DNA from: Nostoc edaphicum CCNP1411
GTDB taxonomy: Bacteria > Cyanobacteriota > Cyanobacteriia > Cyanobacteriales > Nostocaceae
Length of the DNA stretch: 64,000 bases
Assembly (NCBI RefSeq): GCF_014023275.1
Contig: NZ_CP054698.1
Coordinates: 4,978,501-5,042,500 of the forward strand
Direction of reading: 5' to 3'
Shown here: one piece after another, positions 6,800 to 15,455 of the stretch
How the letters are laid out: the number at the start of each line of letters is the position of its first letter
Numbering within the stretch: the stretch's first letter is position 1
Made by a program: the position numbers and the translations under genes
The notes under the pieces: model-generated
What the model was told of the DNA's origin: nothing
Database searches by the model: none
The model's input: only the letters and a program-made list of their open reading frames with translations

Positions 6800-9364
6800 A
6801 TGCAACTTGTCCCGAAAACTAAGCTAGCCCCAGAACTTGACCCAATCTTAGAGAAAATTATTCTCGATGTTGGGGGTATGAAGTGTGCCGGGTGTGTGAA
6901 TGCAGTAGAGCGACAGCTAACCCAACATCCAGGAGTCAAGAGTGCCTGTGTGAACCTGGCCACAGAGGTAGCTGTTGTAGAATCAGAAGTTGGTGCAGTA
7001 GATGCAGATGCACTGGCAGAGCGATTAACAGGGGTGGGATTCCCAACTCAACCCCGAAAAGCTAGCGGCACAGTCACAGGCGAAATATCTACCTTACCAG
7101 ACCCAGCAGAACGACAACGCCGAGAAATGCGATCTTCTTTTAGGCAGTTGGCGATCGCAGCGATGTTGCTAATATTGTCGGGAAGTGGGCATTTTGGTAA
7201 TCTTGGTAGCTCAGTGCTGCCAGTACTGAATAACATCTGGTTTCACTGTGGATTGGCGACAGTGGCACTATTAATTCCCGGTCGCCCGATTTTAGTAGAT
7301 GGTTGGCTGGGCTGGCGGCGAAATGCACCCAACATGAACACCCTGGTGGGATTAGGAACGCTGACAGCCTACATTGCTAGTTTAGTAGCGCTACTCTTTC
7401 CCCAATTGGGTTGGGAGTGCTTCTTTGATGAACCAGTAATGATGCTGGGCTTTATTCTTTTGGGAAGGACATTAGAGCAACAAGCTAGAGGTCGCGCCGC
7501 TGCGGCATTTAGGAAATTGCTAGCACTCCAGCCACAAGTAGCGCGATTGATTGCCAACCCAGAGAAAGGAGGAGTGGGATCTTCTAGTGTAGAAATTCCC
7601 GCTGAACAGGTGCGTGTTGGTGAATGGTTACAAGTGCTGCCAGGTGATAAAATCCCCGTTGATGGTGAATTGATGGTTGGTCAAACAACGGTCGATGAGT
7701 CAATGCTAACTGGGGAAGCCGTACCAGTAATTAAGCAACCCGGAGATACGGTGACAGGGGGCACACTAAACCAGTCAGGAGCGATCGCTATTCAGGCAAC
7801 CCGTATTGGAAGTGATACAACTCTAGCTCAAATTGTCACCCTAGTAGAAGCCGCCCAAACTCGGAAAGCACCAGTACAAAAATTAGCAGATACGGTAGCT
7901 GGTTACTTTACCTACGGGGTACTGACAGCATCTATATTGACATTTGTCTTTTGGTACTTTTTTGGCACTCACATCTGGACTGATATCACCATGTCTGGTG
8001 GCATGGAAATGATGAGCCACGCTTCACATAATGCTCGCCATTCCTCACTCAGCACTCCCCAATCCCCTTTATTAATTAGTTTAAAACTAGCGATCGCAGT
8101 TATGGTAGTCGCCTGTCCCTGTGCTTTGGGACTTGCTACCCCAACAGCCATTCTTGTCGGGACTGCTATGGGCGCAGAACGGGGTTTATTAATTAAAGGC
8201 GGCGACGTTTTAGAAAGAGTACACCAGTTAGACACCGTAGTATTTGATAAAACCGGCACTTTGACCACAGGTAATCCTATCGTCACAGATTGTCTGTTAA
8301 TTGAGGAAATGGGGACTGGGGAAGAGGCAGAAGAACAGGAGAAGAATAACAATGCCCAATGCCCAATGCCCAATGCCCAATCCCTAATACAATTAGCAGC
8401 AGCCGTAGAAAGCGGTACTCACCACCCTCTAGCAAAAGCGATTCAGCAAGAAGCACAGCGGCAACAGTTATCTATTCCAGAGGCTGTGGATTTTCACACA
8501 GAAGCAGGATTAGGGGTGTCTGCTGTGGTGGAGGGTACAGTTGTACTCTTGGGTAACTGGGACTGGTTGAGTTGGCACGGTATTTCAAGTAGTGAAACTG
8601 CACAACAGGTAGCACAGGATTTAGCAACAGATGGTAAAACAGTCGTTTGCGTAGCAGTTGCGGGAACTTTAGCCGGATTAATTGCTGTTTCTGATACCCT
8701 CAGACCAGATGCCCGTTCTACCGTAGACAAATTACGTCAGATGGGCTTACGGGTAATGTTGCTCAGTGGCGATCGCAAAGAAGTAGCTAGCGCTATAGCC
8801 AAACAACTAGGAATAGATAGCGTTGATGTAATAGCAGGTGTCCCCCCAGCCAAAAAAGCGGCGGCAATACAATCTCTCCAGTTAGAAGGGACAAGAGGAC
8901 AAGGAGACAAGGGGACAAAGAAAGATCCTAACTCTCCACTCCTAACTCCCCACTCAGCACTCAGCACTCAGCACTCAGCACTCCCCACTCCCCACTCAGT
9001 AGTCGCAATGGTAGGAGATGGAATCAACGATGCTCCAGCTTTATCCCAAGCAGATGTAGGAATTGCTTTACACTCAGGGACAGATGTGGCGATGGAAACT
9101 GCTGAAATTATCCTAATGCGCGATCGCTTAAATGATGTCGTCGAATCTATTCAGCTTAGTCGCGCCACCTTCAACAAAATCCGCCAAAATTTATTCTGGG
9201 CTTTTGCATACAATACTGTTGGCATTCCTTTAGCAGCAGGTGTTTTGTTCCCTAGTCTGGGTTTTGTCCTGAACCCATCTGGTGCAGCTGCACTAATGGC
9301 TTTTAGCTCTGTCAGCGTCGTCACCAACTCAATATTATTAAGGCGATTAGCTCATCACTCGTAG
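6800..9364 (+). CDS. Heavy-metal P1B-type ATPase, copper type
   Basis: An 854-residue membrane ATPase that moves a soft metal, probably Cu(I), across the plasma or thylakoid membrane. The N-terminal HMA domain carries MKCAGC (Met27-Cys32). The phosphatase motif TGEAV follows, then the metal-binding CPC motif in a membrane helix (Cys439-Pro-Cys441), the phosphorylation motif DKTGTLTTG (Asp483), HHPLA, and the hinge GDGINDAP (about 739-746). The CPC and HMA motifs fit CtaA/PacS-like copper pumps; which of the two is not resolved. Three stretches are foreign in-frame STRR-derived sequence, at about residues 412-425, 517-529 and 696-734. All lie outside the catalytic motifs and the frame is intact, so the enzyme may still work. 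Confidence 0.92.
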   Translation: MQLVPKTKLAPELDPILEKIILDVGGMKCAGCVNAVERQLTQHPGVKSACVNLATEVAVVESEVGAVDADALAERLTGVGFPTQPRKASGTVTGEISTLPDPAERQRREMRSSFRQLAIAAMLLILSGSGHFGNLGSSVLPVLNNIWFHCGLATVALLIPGRPILVDGWLGWRRNAPNMNTLVGLGTLTAYIASLVALLFPQLGWECFFDEPVMMLGFILLGRTLEQQARGRAAAAFRKLLALQPQVARLIANPEKGGVGSSSVEIPAEQVRVGEWLQVLPGDKIPVDGELMVGQTTVDESMLTGEAVPVIKQPGDTVTGGTLNQSGAIAIQATRIGSDTTLAQIVTLVEAAQTRKAPVQKLADTVAGYFTYGVLTASILTFVFWYFFGTHIWTDITMSGGMEMMSHASHNARHSSLSTPQSPLLISLKLAIAVMVVACPCALGLATPTAILVGTAMGAERGLLIKGGDVLERVHQLDTVVFDKTGTLTTGNPIVTDCLLIEEMGTGEEAEEQEKNNNAQCPMPNAQSLIQLAAAVESGTHHPLAKAIQQEAQRQQLSIPEAVDFHTEAGLGVSAVVEGTVVLLGNWDWLSWHGISSSETAQQVAQDLATDGKTVVCVAVAGTLAGLIAVSDTLRPDARSTVDKLRQMGLRVMLLSGDRKEVASAIAKQLGIDSVDVIAGVPPAKKAAAIQSLQLEGTRGQGDKGTKKDPNSPLLTPHSALSTQHSALPTPHSVVAMVGDGINDAPALSQADVGIALHSGTDVAMETAEIILMRDRLNDVVESIQLSRATFNKIRQNLFWAFAYNTVGIPLAAGVLFPSLGFVLNPSGAAALMAFSSVSVVTNSILLRRLAHHS
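8345..8390 (+). repeat. STRR heptamer array inside the P-ATPase gene (CCCAATG)
   Basis: About four tandem copies of CCCAATG are read in frame as [10 protein letters not shown] within the cytoplasmic nucleotide-binding region, shortly after DKTGTLT. Seven-base units would shift the frame unless the total length is a multiple of three, and the ORF stays open. Confidence 0.85.
8886..9000 (+). repeat. Second STRR-rich insert inside the P-ATPase gene
   Basis: GGGACAAGAGGACAAGGAG-type units are followed by tandem ACTCAGC and ACTCCCC heptamers. Translation gives a low-complexity stretch ([16 protein letters not shown]) just before the GDGINDAP hinge. A shorter related tract lies at about 8036-8070. 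Confidence 0.85.
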
Positions 9365-9498
9365 AATAGTCTTTTACAGGTGAATTTCCAAGCACAAATC
9401 TTGGTTATTCCCATATAAAGTTAAACTGAGTCGTATTCAGTTTTTACGCAGCCCAAAAAACTTCTTAAGACACTTACCAAAGCTATCATAGCTACTGG

Positions 9499-9520
9499 AG
9501 TAGAACGGATATGTTCTACT
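9499..9520. terminator. Small hairpin downstream of the P-ATPase
   Basis: AGTAGAAC (9499-9506) pairs perfectly with GTTCTACT (9513-9520) across a 6-nt loop and is followed by CTTTC. It could terminate the ATPase transcript; the short T tract makes this uncertain. Confidence 0.35.
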
Positions 9521-9639
9521 CTTTCAAGGTATCATGCAATTTTAAAGCTTATTTAGACCGGCACCACAGACTTATGGTGCGCGAAAATGACAGGATACGA
9601 TACTAAAAAATCTTAAATCACAGTTCCACAAATTTGTCA

Positions 9640-10080
9640 ATGGCAGCAGAAACCAATGAAAACCATCTACTGATTATTGAAGACGATCAAGGTCGCAAAG
9701 AATTTTCTCTGGAGCAACCCGTCTACTCTATTGGTAGAGATCGCGAATGTAATATCCGTTTGATGTCGCAATTTGTCTCCCGACGCCATGCCACATTAGT
9801 GAGATTGCCACGAGATCATAATAGTCATAGCTACTATTACCGGATTGTAGATGGCGATGCTAAAGGTAAGTCTAGTTCTAACGGTTTAATGATTAATGGA
9901 CGCAAGATACCATCTCACGATCTCAGAAATGAAGACGAGATCGTTTTTGGGCCTCAAGTACGTGCCATTTATTACCTTTTAAGAAACACTCAGCGTTTGG
10001 GACAAACGGATTCGAGCGAGTACGATATTACACTAATAAACCCCGGTATGGCCGAGGATTTAGAGGATATAGAAGACTGA
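9640..10080 (+). CDS. FHA domain protein
   Basis: The preferred start is ATG 9640 (MAAETNENHLLIIEDDQG); the frame also allows TTG two codons earlier. The 146-residue product is almost entirely one forkhead-associated domain: YSIGRDRECNIRL, then SRRHATLVRL, then SSNGLMINGRKI, with the conserved Gly-Arg, Ser-x-x-His and Asn-Gly residues that bind phosphothreonine peptides. Such single-domain proteins act as adaptors in Ser/Thr kinase signalling. The acidic tail is short. It is transcribed towards the gene at 10153, with a shared hairpin between them. Confidence 0.9.
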   Translation: MAAETNENHLLIIEDDQGRKEFSLEQPVYSIGRDRECNIRLMSQFVSRRHATLVRLPRDHNSHSYYYRIVDGDAKGKSSSNGLMINGRKIPSHDLRNEDEIVFGPQVRAIYYLLRNTQRLGQTDSSEYDITLINPGMAEDLEDIED

Positions 10081-10103
10081 ATTATAACTACCAATCAAAG
10101 TCT

Positions 10104-10136
10104 GACATTCCCACAACTTCAAGCTGTGGGAGTGTC
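10104..10136. terminator. Bidirectional hairpin between convergent genes
   Basis: GACATTCCCACA and TGTGGGAGTGTC form a 12-bp stem with one G-T pair around a 9-nt loop. It lies between the FHA gene and the convergent gene ending at 10153. There is no long T tract on either side, so its strength is uncertain. Confidence 0.5.
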
Positions 10137-10152
10137 AATTCAACCACCAAAG

Positions 10153-10500
10153 CTATCCTGCAAGACTTTCAATCAAATGCCAATGGCGGCTATTTTCAAT
10201 AGCCTGCTTGATGAATTCAAACATTTGTCGGCAGTAATTATCTAGTTGGAGTGGTAGTTCTTCATTTTTAAGCACAATACTCATCCGGGTTTCTGCTTCA
10301 GTAGATTTTGATTTATCAATCAGTACTTCTACTGTTACCAATTTAGGAAAAGGAACATTGCCAGGAACCTCACGAGCGATAATGTAATCGGCCGTATTGT
10401 ATTGAATATCCAACTGACAGTCCTGTAGAAGTTCTACAAGTAACGGCAACAGATGGTCACTAGGAACAGAAACAATAAATGAACAGGTATAGCGAGCCAT
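10153..10500 (-). CDS. Conserved hypothetical protein, 115 aa
   Basis: The product begins MARYTCSFIVSVPSDHLLPL and has a mixed alpha/beta pattern with no membrane segment or signal peptide. It reads like a small soluble domain: a strand, a helix (LLPLLVELLQDC), strands (ADYIIAREVPG and LVTVEVLID) and a final amphipathic helix (QMFEFIKQAIENSRHWHLIE). No catalytic motif or family is recognised, though the style is that of small conserved cyanobacterial proteins. It converges on the FHA gene, and no operon partner is seen. Confidence 0.7.
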   Translation of the reverse strand: MARYTCSFIVSVPSDHLLPLLVELLQDCQLDIQYNTADYIIAREVPGNVPFPKLVTVEVLIDKSKSTEAETRMSIVLKNEELPLQLDNYCRQMFEFIKQAIENSRHWHLIESLAG

Positions 10501-10830
10501 AATAGCCCCACGCCTTGCAACACTCCGTCCATCCTATAATACCGAAGTATCTAAACGGAAAGTCATTATAAAAGCAAAGTTTTTGAGTTTTGAGGTTAGG
10601 CATTACCAAGATATACAATTTACCTAATTTTATAAATAATCTTAGGCGGCTCATAATCCTGTGATAGAGCGAAAAGTCAGAGCGCTGGTAACCAACGCTC
10701 CGTTAGCGAAAAGGATAAAATATATTTTCTTCGTCCTGCCTCCTAACTCCTACCTCTTGCCCTCTGCCTTCTTTGGTAAGCTGAAAGTTTGATCAAAAAC
10801 TTTACAATAAAGGTTTGGCTGAGGTAGAAA
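10501..10830. other. Intergenic region
   Basis: No gene is supported. It holds a CGCTGGTAACCAACGCTCCGTTAGCG-like short dispersed repeat near 10682-10710 and CCTCCTAACTCCTACCTC-type STRR sequence near 10735-10775, ahead of the epimerase gene. Confidence 0.6.
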
Positions 10831-11796
10831 ATGAAAGTCGCAATTACTGGAGCAACAGGATTTGTTGGTAGCCGTTTGGTACAACGACTCCACGGAAAAG
10901 GTCACAAAATAGTAGTATTAACTCGGAATACCACCTTTGCTCAAAAGGTTTTTCCATCTGAGGCTTTCCCCAATGTAGAAATTGTTGCCTATACACCAAA
11001 TGCATCTGGTTCTTGGCAAGGTGTCATTGCTAGTTGTGATGGCGTAGTTAATTTGGCAGGAGAACCTATTGGTGAAGGACGCTGGACACCAGAACGGAAA
11101 CAAGAAATCCTCAATAGTCGGAAGTTTGGTACACAAAAAGTAGTTGAAGCAATAGCCAACGCTAACCCCAAAACGGCAGTCGCTACAACTGGGGGAACTC
11201 CCGCAACGCGCTGCCTTCCAACTGTGTTAATTAACGCTTCAGCTATTGGCTACTACGGCACCAGTGAAACGGCAATCTTTGATGAAACAAATCTATCTGG
11301 TAACGATTTTCTTGCCCAAGTCTGCCAAGCCTGGGAAGCTGAAGCGAGAAAGGTAAAAGATGCTGGTGTCCGGCTGGTAATTCTACGTTTTGGGATTGTT
11401 CTGGGCAATGGTGGTGCTTTAGGTAAAATGATTCCGCCTTTCAAACTCTTCGCTGGTGGGCCTATTGGTAGTGGTCGGCAGTGGTTCTCATGGATTCACG
11501 TAGACGATTTAGTTAGCCTGATTCTGGAAGCTTTAACTAAACCGGAAATAGAAGGCGTATATAATGCAACCGCCCCTAAACCAGTTCGGATGGCAGATTT
11601 AAGCCAAACTTTGGGACAAGTCATGAATCGCCCTTCTTGGTTGCCTGTTCCTGCTTTTGCGATCGAAGCTCTTTTAGGAGACGGGGCTATAGTAGTTTTA
11701 GAAGGTCAGCAAGTCATCCCAAAACGCACGTTAGAAACAGGTTTTGAGTACAAATATCCTAATTTGCAATCCGCATTAACACAAATTCTTAATTAA
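10831..11796 (+). CDS. TIGR01777 family NAD(P)-dependent epimerase-like oxidoreductase
   Basis: A 321-residue extended short-chain dehydrogenase. The nucleotide-binding motif GATGFVGSRL lies at residues 7-16; later landmarks are GEPIGEGRWTPERKQEI, NASAIGYYG (the Tyr of the active-site region), LRFGIVLGNGGALGKM and WFSWIHVDDLVSLI, all typical of the YfcH/TIGR01777 family. The substrate is unknown. Between the helix ending AIANAN and the strand VLINASA there is an extra stretch of about 18 residues (KTAVATTGGTPATRCLPT) that matches a common Nostoc DNA repeat translated in frame. The insertion lies in a surface loop by the family fold, so activity may be kept. Confidence 0.9.
   Translation: MKVAITGATGFVGSRLVQRLHGKGHKIVVLTRNTTFAQKVFPSEAFPNVEIVAYTPNASGSWQGVIASCDGVVNLAGEPIGEGRWTPERKQEILNSRKFGTQKVVEAIANANPKTAVATTGGTPATRCLPTVLINASAIGYYGTSETAIFDETNLSGNDFLAQVCQAWEAEARKVKDAGVRLVILRFGIVLGNGGALGKMIPPFKLFAGGPIGSGRQWFSWIHVDDLVSLILEALTKPEIEGVYNATAPKPVRMADLSQTLGQVMNRPSWLPVPAFAIEALLGDGAIVVLEGQQVIPKRTLETGFEYKYPNLQSALTQILN
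11166..11223 (+). repeat. Dispersed repeat inserted in frame in the epimerase gene
   Basis: The DNA contains CGGCAGTCGCTACAACTGGG and then CCGCAACGCGCTGCC, the pattern of a dispersed Nostoc repeat (GGCAGTCGC...CGCGCTGCC). It adds about 18 residues without breaking the frame. Confidence 0.6.
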
Positions 11797-11900
11797 AAGG
11801 GAGTGGGGAGTGGGGATTGGGGATTGGGGATTTAAAAACTTTTCCCTGTTCCCTGTTCCCTATTCCCTATTCTCCAGTACCCAGTCCCTAGTCCCCAGTC
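11797..11900. repeat. STRR heptamer tract
   Basis: Tandem 7-mers of the GGGGATT/GGGGAGT type are followed by TTCCCTG/TTCCCTA and then CCCTAGT/CCCCAGT units. The two halves are partly complementary and could fold. No coding potential. Confidence 0.85.
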
Positions 11901-11906
11901 TCTTGA

Positions 11907-12152
11907 CTATTGACTAGAGAGAAATTTTCTGGAAACCCAACTGATAATACCGCTGAGAATAGCACCGCCCATGAGGATACCAATTGCTGGGTTAAACACA
12001 GGTTGCCACAGTTGATGCCACAAATCCAAACCCAGGTTTATTCCCACAGCATCACCGATCGCTGCGATCGCTAACCAGCCAAAGCCAAACAAAACCAAAA
12101 AAACATCTGCGACTAAAACCATGTTTAGCCAATTTAACAATTTATCTTTCAT
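11907..12152 (-). CDS. Small conserved membrane protein, 81 aa
   Basis: The product (MKDKLLNWLNMVLVADVFLV) has two hydrophobic segments, roughly residues 11-32 and 54-72, separated by an amphipathic stretch with Trp-rich LWHQLWQPVF, and ends in a basic tail. This is the layout of a small two-helix inner or thylakoid membrane protein found in cyanobacteria. No function is recognised. It is flanked on both sides by STRR tracts and is co-directional with the TPR and IscA-like genes to its right. Confidence 0.75.
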   Translation of the reverse strand: MKDKLLNWLNMVLVADVFLVLFGFGWLAIAAIGDAVGINLGLDLWHQLWQPVFNPAIGILMGGAILSGIISWVSRKFLSSQ

Positions 12153-12155
12153 GAT

Positions 12156-12276
12156 TGAATTGGGGAATTGGGAATTGGGAATGGGGAATGGGGAATGGGG
12201 AATGGGGAATGGGAAGAGACAACTTAGAGACTTACTTCAATAAATTCCCCCTAGTCCCTAGTCCCCAGTCCCCAAT
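12156..12276. repeat. STRR heptamer tract (GGGGAAT)
   Basis: Tandem GGGGAAT and GGGAATT units run from about 12160 to 12212, followed by CCCTAGT/CCCCAGT units at about 12250-12275. The tract fills the gap between two small genes. Confidence 0.9.
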
Positions 12277-12278
12277 CA

Positions 12279-12701
12279 TCATTTTTCAAACAGCCAATTT
12301 TTGACTTTTGTCAAACTCTGCCAATCTGGTTTTCTACTTAAACCGTCTTCAATACTATTTTTTATTTCATCACTCCATTCTTCATTGACAAATATCAACT
12401 GTTGTGCTATGTCAATGTGTTCTCGCAAACCTTTTTGACCCGTTTCCAGCATTGCTAAGGCGAGATTTACTCTAGCTTGTGGATCTTGTGGGTTTAACTT
12501 GACTGCCTTCTGTGCGGCTTTGTATGCCAAGTTGGGTTTGTTATCAAGTAGATACAACCACGCTAAACAAATCCAAGCAGCACTGGTTTTAGGAGCGCGA
12601 TCGCATACTTCTTTAAACACAGGGATTAAAGATTCTACTGATTCTCCAGCTTTATAGCGTTCTAAACCTGTATCAAACAGGGATTCAACTGTATTAGTCA
12701 T
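12279..12701 (-). CDS. Tetratricopeptide repeat protein, 140 aa
   Basis: The product begins MTNTVESLFDTGLERYKAGE and contains about three TPR helical pairs (for example AWICLAWLYLLDNKPNLAYK and then AAQKAVKLNPQDPQARVNLA), with the usual Ala/Gly/Pro positions. Proteins of this sort act as binding scaffolds. The start codon is embedded in the edge of the flanking STRR tract: the ATGACTA heptamer provides the ATG. Co-directional neighbours are the IscA-like gene upstream and the 81-aa membrane protein downstream. Confidence 0.85.
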   Translation of the reverse strand: MTNTVESLFDTGLERYKAGESVESLIPVFKEVCDRAPKTSAAWICLAWLYLLDNKPNLAYKAAQKAVKLNPQDPQARVNLALAMLETGQKGLREHIDIAQQLIFVNEEWSDEIKNSIEDGLSRKPDWQSLTKVKNWLFEK

Positions 12702-12790
12702 TTGTCATTAGTCATTGGTCATTAGTCATTAGTCATTAGTCATTGGTCATTTGTAAAGGACAAAAGACAATGGACAAATGACAAATGACA
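12696..12790. repeat. STRR heptamer tract (GTCATTA/GTCATTG)
   Basis: About ten near-perfect 7-bp units of GTCATTA or GTCATTG lie between the TPR gene and the IscA-like gene, then AAAGGACAAAAGACAATGG-type sequence. The repeat contains the complement of ATG every 7 bp. Confidence 0.9.
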
Positions 12791-12793
12791 ATA

Positions 12794-13150
12794 TTACACC
12801 CCAAATGACTTACCGCAACCACAAGTTTGGTTGGCATTGGGGTTAGTGAATTGGAAGCCACCGCCAATCATGGCATCGCTATAATCGAGCATTAAACCGT
12901 AGAGATATAACAGGCTCTTGCGATCGCTGACAATTTTGAAGCCATCATAGTCAAAAACTTCATCCTGAGGGGTGATCTTGCTAGTGTCTTCAAAGTCCAT
13001 CATGTAAGACATCCCAGAACAGCCACCCTGACGGACTCCTACCCGTAAGCAGAAGTCTGTGCCTTGCTTGTCCCGGAGGGATTTTACCTGCTTCAATGCG
13101 GCTTCACTCAACAGAATTCCGCGTTGTTGAGCCTGAATTGCTTGTGTCAT
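12794..13150 (-). CDS. HesB/IscA/SufA-type iron-sulfur cluster carrier
   Basis: From ATG 13150 ([20 protein letters not shown]) the protein has 118 residues, normal for A-type carriers; a TTG four codons upstream is possible but lies too close to the AAGGAG sequence. The three ligand cysteines are present: one in [10 protein letters not shown] and two in the C-terminal QTCGCGKSF. The block [13 protein letters not shown] before them is diagnostic. A-type proteins bind a [2Fe-2S] or [4Fe-4S] cluster and pass it to apo-proteins. The gene stands alone here, with no suf or isc genes beside it. Confidence 0.93.
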   Translation of the reverse strand: MTQAIQAQQRGILLSEAALKQVKSLRDKQGTDFCLRVGVRQGGCSGMSYMMDFEDTSKITPQDEVFDYDGFKIVSDRKSLLYLYGLMLDYSDAMIGGGFQFTNPNANQTCGCGKSFGV

Positions 13151-13334
13151 CTGCTTTTTCAACTCCTTAATTTAGTTTAAGCTTTACCCTATATCAGCTT
13201 GTTAATGCCTGTAGGTTGCCCTTGGTGTTTTTGTATTCATTCTAGCGGCTTAGATGCCGCTAGATGCCAAATTGTAAACACTCCGTTAAAAGCAGCCAAA
13301 AATTTTTATTCTAGAATTGAGAGACTCAGTGTGT

Positions 13335-13550
13335 TTATAGGAGAAGACAGGAGGCAAGAGGCAAGAGGCAGGAGGAAATAATTATGAATGAAAATTTTAG
13401 TTCTCGGTATAAGATTCAGTTTAAAAAGATGAATTGTATCGAGACATATAGCAGAAAATACATTCGTAGCCGATCTGGTCTTCTCTATTGGCGTCTCCCC
13501 TTCTTCTACAAAGAAGTCAGCTACGCGCAGTGTCTCCTAGAGAGGGTCTA
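13335..13550. repeat. STRR and dispersed repeats in an intergenic region
   Basis: GAGGCAAGAGGCAGGAGG heptamers lie at about 13350-13378. At about 13490-13545 a dispersed repeat of the AAGTCAGCTACGCGCAGTG...CTCCTAGAGAG type is present, a relative of the GCGTCTCGTAGAGA family. A 55-codon ORF starting at 13384 runs through this repeat and is probably not a gene. Confidence 0.65.
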
Positions 13551-13655
13551 GGATACATTCCAAGTGGATTAATTTGGCATCGTCGTCCACAGCCTAAGTC
13601 TCACGCTTTTAAATATGGGTTACTCCTGCCTCCTAAAACAGTTGGTATTTTTTAA
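13551..13655 (+). pseudogene. Possible remnant of a DUF1365-like gene
   Basis: A 34-codon open stretch reads PSGLIWHRRPQPKSHAFKYG and then runs to a stop. The pattern G-x-x-x-H-x-R-x-x-P-x-x-H-A-F-x-Y is that of DUF1365 N-termini. There is no start codon, the rest of the family is missing, and a dispersed repeat abuts its left side. The similarity is short, so the assignment is tentative. Confidence 0.35.
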
Positions 13656-13769
13656 GTTAAAGCCTTATGGCAACCTGAAAAGCAACCACCTTCAGGTGCA
13701 GCCATAAAAATTTAATCTGAGGCTAGCTATCCCCCAAAGTTTACTTCCAAATTGCTTCTTTTGATCTCT

Positions 13770-15398
13770 ATGACAAGTTTTAATCGCTCTACCAGTCGTC
13801 GGTTGAAAAAATTAACTCAAATTCCTTCTGTATGGGAGGGCGATCGCCGTCCGTTGTCATCACCAAACCAGTTCTCAGACTCAGAGGCAAAGGGAGAATG
13901 CATTCTTTGGGTAGATTACTCCCAAGGTGTTGTCCGAGGAATGGACGTGGTAGCTTCAGATATCGGCCCAGAAGCAATTGTTCGCACCTTAATGCAAGCA
14001 ATGGAGCATCCTCAGAGTCCGGCAAGACCTGCCAGACCCCAAAGAATTGTAGTCAAAGACCGCGAGATCCAATTTTACCTGCGGGGAGTGCTACAAGATT
14101 TAGATATTGCCATTGATTACGCACCAGAACTGCCTTTAATTGACGAACTATTTCGTGGATTCGCCGACATCCTCGATAGTCAAACGCCCGACTTACCCCC
14201 ACAGTATGCACAAATCTTGCGAGAGAAAGCATTTGCAATTTGGCAAGCAGCACCTTGGGAATTTTTGGAAGAACAGCAAATTTTATCCATTGAGATTAAT
14301 AAGTGGGATGTTGGCACACTCTACGCCTCAATCATGGGAATGCTGGGAATGGAGTATGGGATTTTGTTTTATCGCTCAGAAGAGTCTTTAAAACAGTTTC
14401 GCGCCGCCGTTTTAAGAGATGAAGAATCAACGGAGCATCTAGAAGAAGCGTTCCTTAAGCAAGATTGCCTGTTTCTCACTTTTGAGACTGCTGATGAAGA
14501 TGAGGATGAAGAAGATGAAGAAGATGATTTGGCCGATCTGCCATTATCAGAAATTGACCCCACATTCGGTAACATCCACCCCTTAGAAGGACTCCGTTCT
14601 GTTTTATATGACGAAGAAGCATTGGTAATCTTGGTTGCGATCGAAAGCCTGATCCGCTTTATTCGCGATCACCGTCGCCCGCTTCATGAAGACATCTTCC
14701 CTACCCTCAGCCGTCGCTATCGGATTTCTCTGCCACAGTCGGAAGAATCAACTAAATCTGTGCCTGTGACAGTCTCTACCATGCCGCAGTTAGCAGCAGA
14801 ATTAGAGGAAATGGCAGGCTTCGGTGTCGATGATCAAGAGATTGACAACCCTAATTTTCAATCATTGCAAGATGACTTGATACCAGAAGATTCCTTCCTC
14901 AGCTTAGGTGTGGTGTCCTGGGAAATGTTGGAACACCTGCGTAAGGGAGTCAGCTACCATCCGGCTGGTGAAATCAAACACGTAGGTGATGGTTTGCCGG
15001 TGATTTTAATCCAAACTTCTCGTCCCAAGGCGAAGACTGTAATTGAAAGAATTGAAACAGCAGGTGGATTGAGAGCAATTTGCTTTAATCCAGGTGCCGA
15101 CCCCTTCGATGGCGATCGCTATGACCTGGGTTTATTGCAAACTCAAAATGGCGAATTGTTCCTATTCGGTGAATTCTTAGACGAAGATCCGATTCATGTA
15201 GAAGCCCGAAAGAAATGGAATCAACGGTGTAAAAATACTAAGGGCTACTGTGGTTTAATCATTGCCAAAGGACTAACGGGAGCTTCCCGTGGCAATCCTC
15301 AGTTACGAGATATGATGGCTTTGTTTGAAGCGCGATCGCTTTCACCCAAAGATTTAGGTATTGGCACTCTCCAACTGATGCCCCAACTTAAACTTTGA
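13770..15398 (+). CDS. Conserved cyanobacterial protein, DUF6930-like
   Basis: ATG 13770 (MTSFNRSTSRRLKKLTQIPS) gives 542 residues; a TTG at 13752 is less likely. The protein is soluble. The N-terminal third has a globular region starting ECILWVDYSQGVVRGMDVVA. A very acidic linker (about residues 240-256, DEDEDEEDEEDDLADL) follows, then a helical region and a C-terminal alpha/beta domain (VILIQTSRPKAKTVIERIE onward). The style matches large conserved cyanobacterial proteins annotated with domains of unknown function (DUF6930/DUF7309); this name is from memory and tentative. No catalytic motif is evident, and neighbours give no clue to role. Confidence 0.7.
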   Translation: MTSFNRSTSRRLKKLTQIPSVWEGDRRPLSSPNQFSDSEAKGECILWVDYSQGVVRGMDVVASDIGPEAIVRTLMQAMEHPQSPARPARPQRIVVKDREIQFYLRGVLQDLDIAIDYAPELPLIDELFRGFADILDSQTPDLPPQYAQILREKAFAIWQAAPWEFLEEQQILSIEINKWDVGTLYASIMGMLGMEYGILFYRSEESLKQFRAAVLRDEESTEHLEEAFLKQDCLFLTFETADEDEDEEDEEDDLADLPLSEIDPTFGNIHPLEGLRSVLYDEEALVILVAIESLIRFIRDHRRPLHEDIFPTLSRRYRISLPQSEESTKSVPVTVSTMPQLAAELEEMAGFGVDDQEIDNPNFQSLQDDLIPEDSFLSLGVVSWEMLEHLRKGVSYHPAGEIKHVGDGLPVILIQTSRPKAKTVIERIETAGGLRAICFNPGADPFDGDRYDLGLLQTQNGELFLFGEFLDEDPIHVEARKKWNQRCKNTKGYCGLIIAKGLTGASRGNPQLRDMMALFEARSLSPKDLGIGTLQLMPQLKL

Positions 15399-15422
15399 AT
15401 AGTTGCACCAATTCCTGCCATC

Positions 15423-15455
15423 CTTAATCTCAAATTATGGGTATGAGAGATTAAG
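15423..15455 (+). terminator. Hairpin after the 542-aa gene
   Basis: CTTAATCTC (15423-15431) pairs perfectly with GAGATTAAG (15447-15455), 25 bp after the stop codon. No strong T run follows. Confidence 0.4.

Noticed and set aside
12156..12790. Regular repeats considered as a CRISPR array
   Set aside because: The units are 7 bp and contiguous, without unique spacers. No CRISPR array or cas gene was seen in the window.
13199..13381. 60-codon ORF
   Set aside because: Its end is STRR sequence and it has no family-like pattern.
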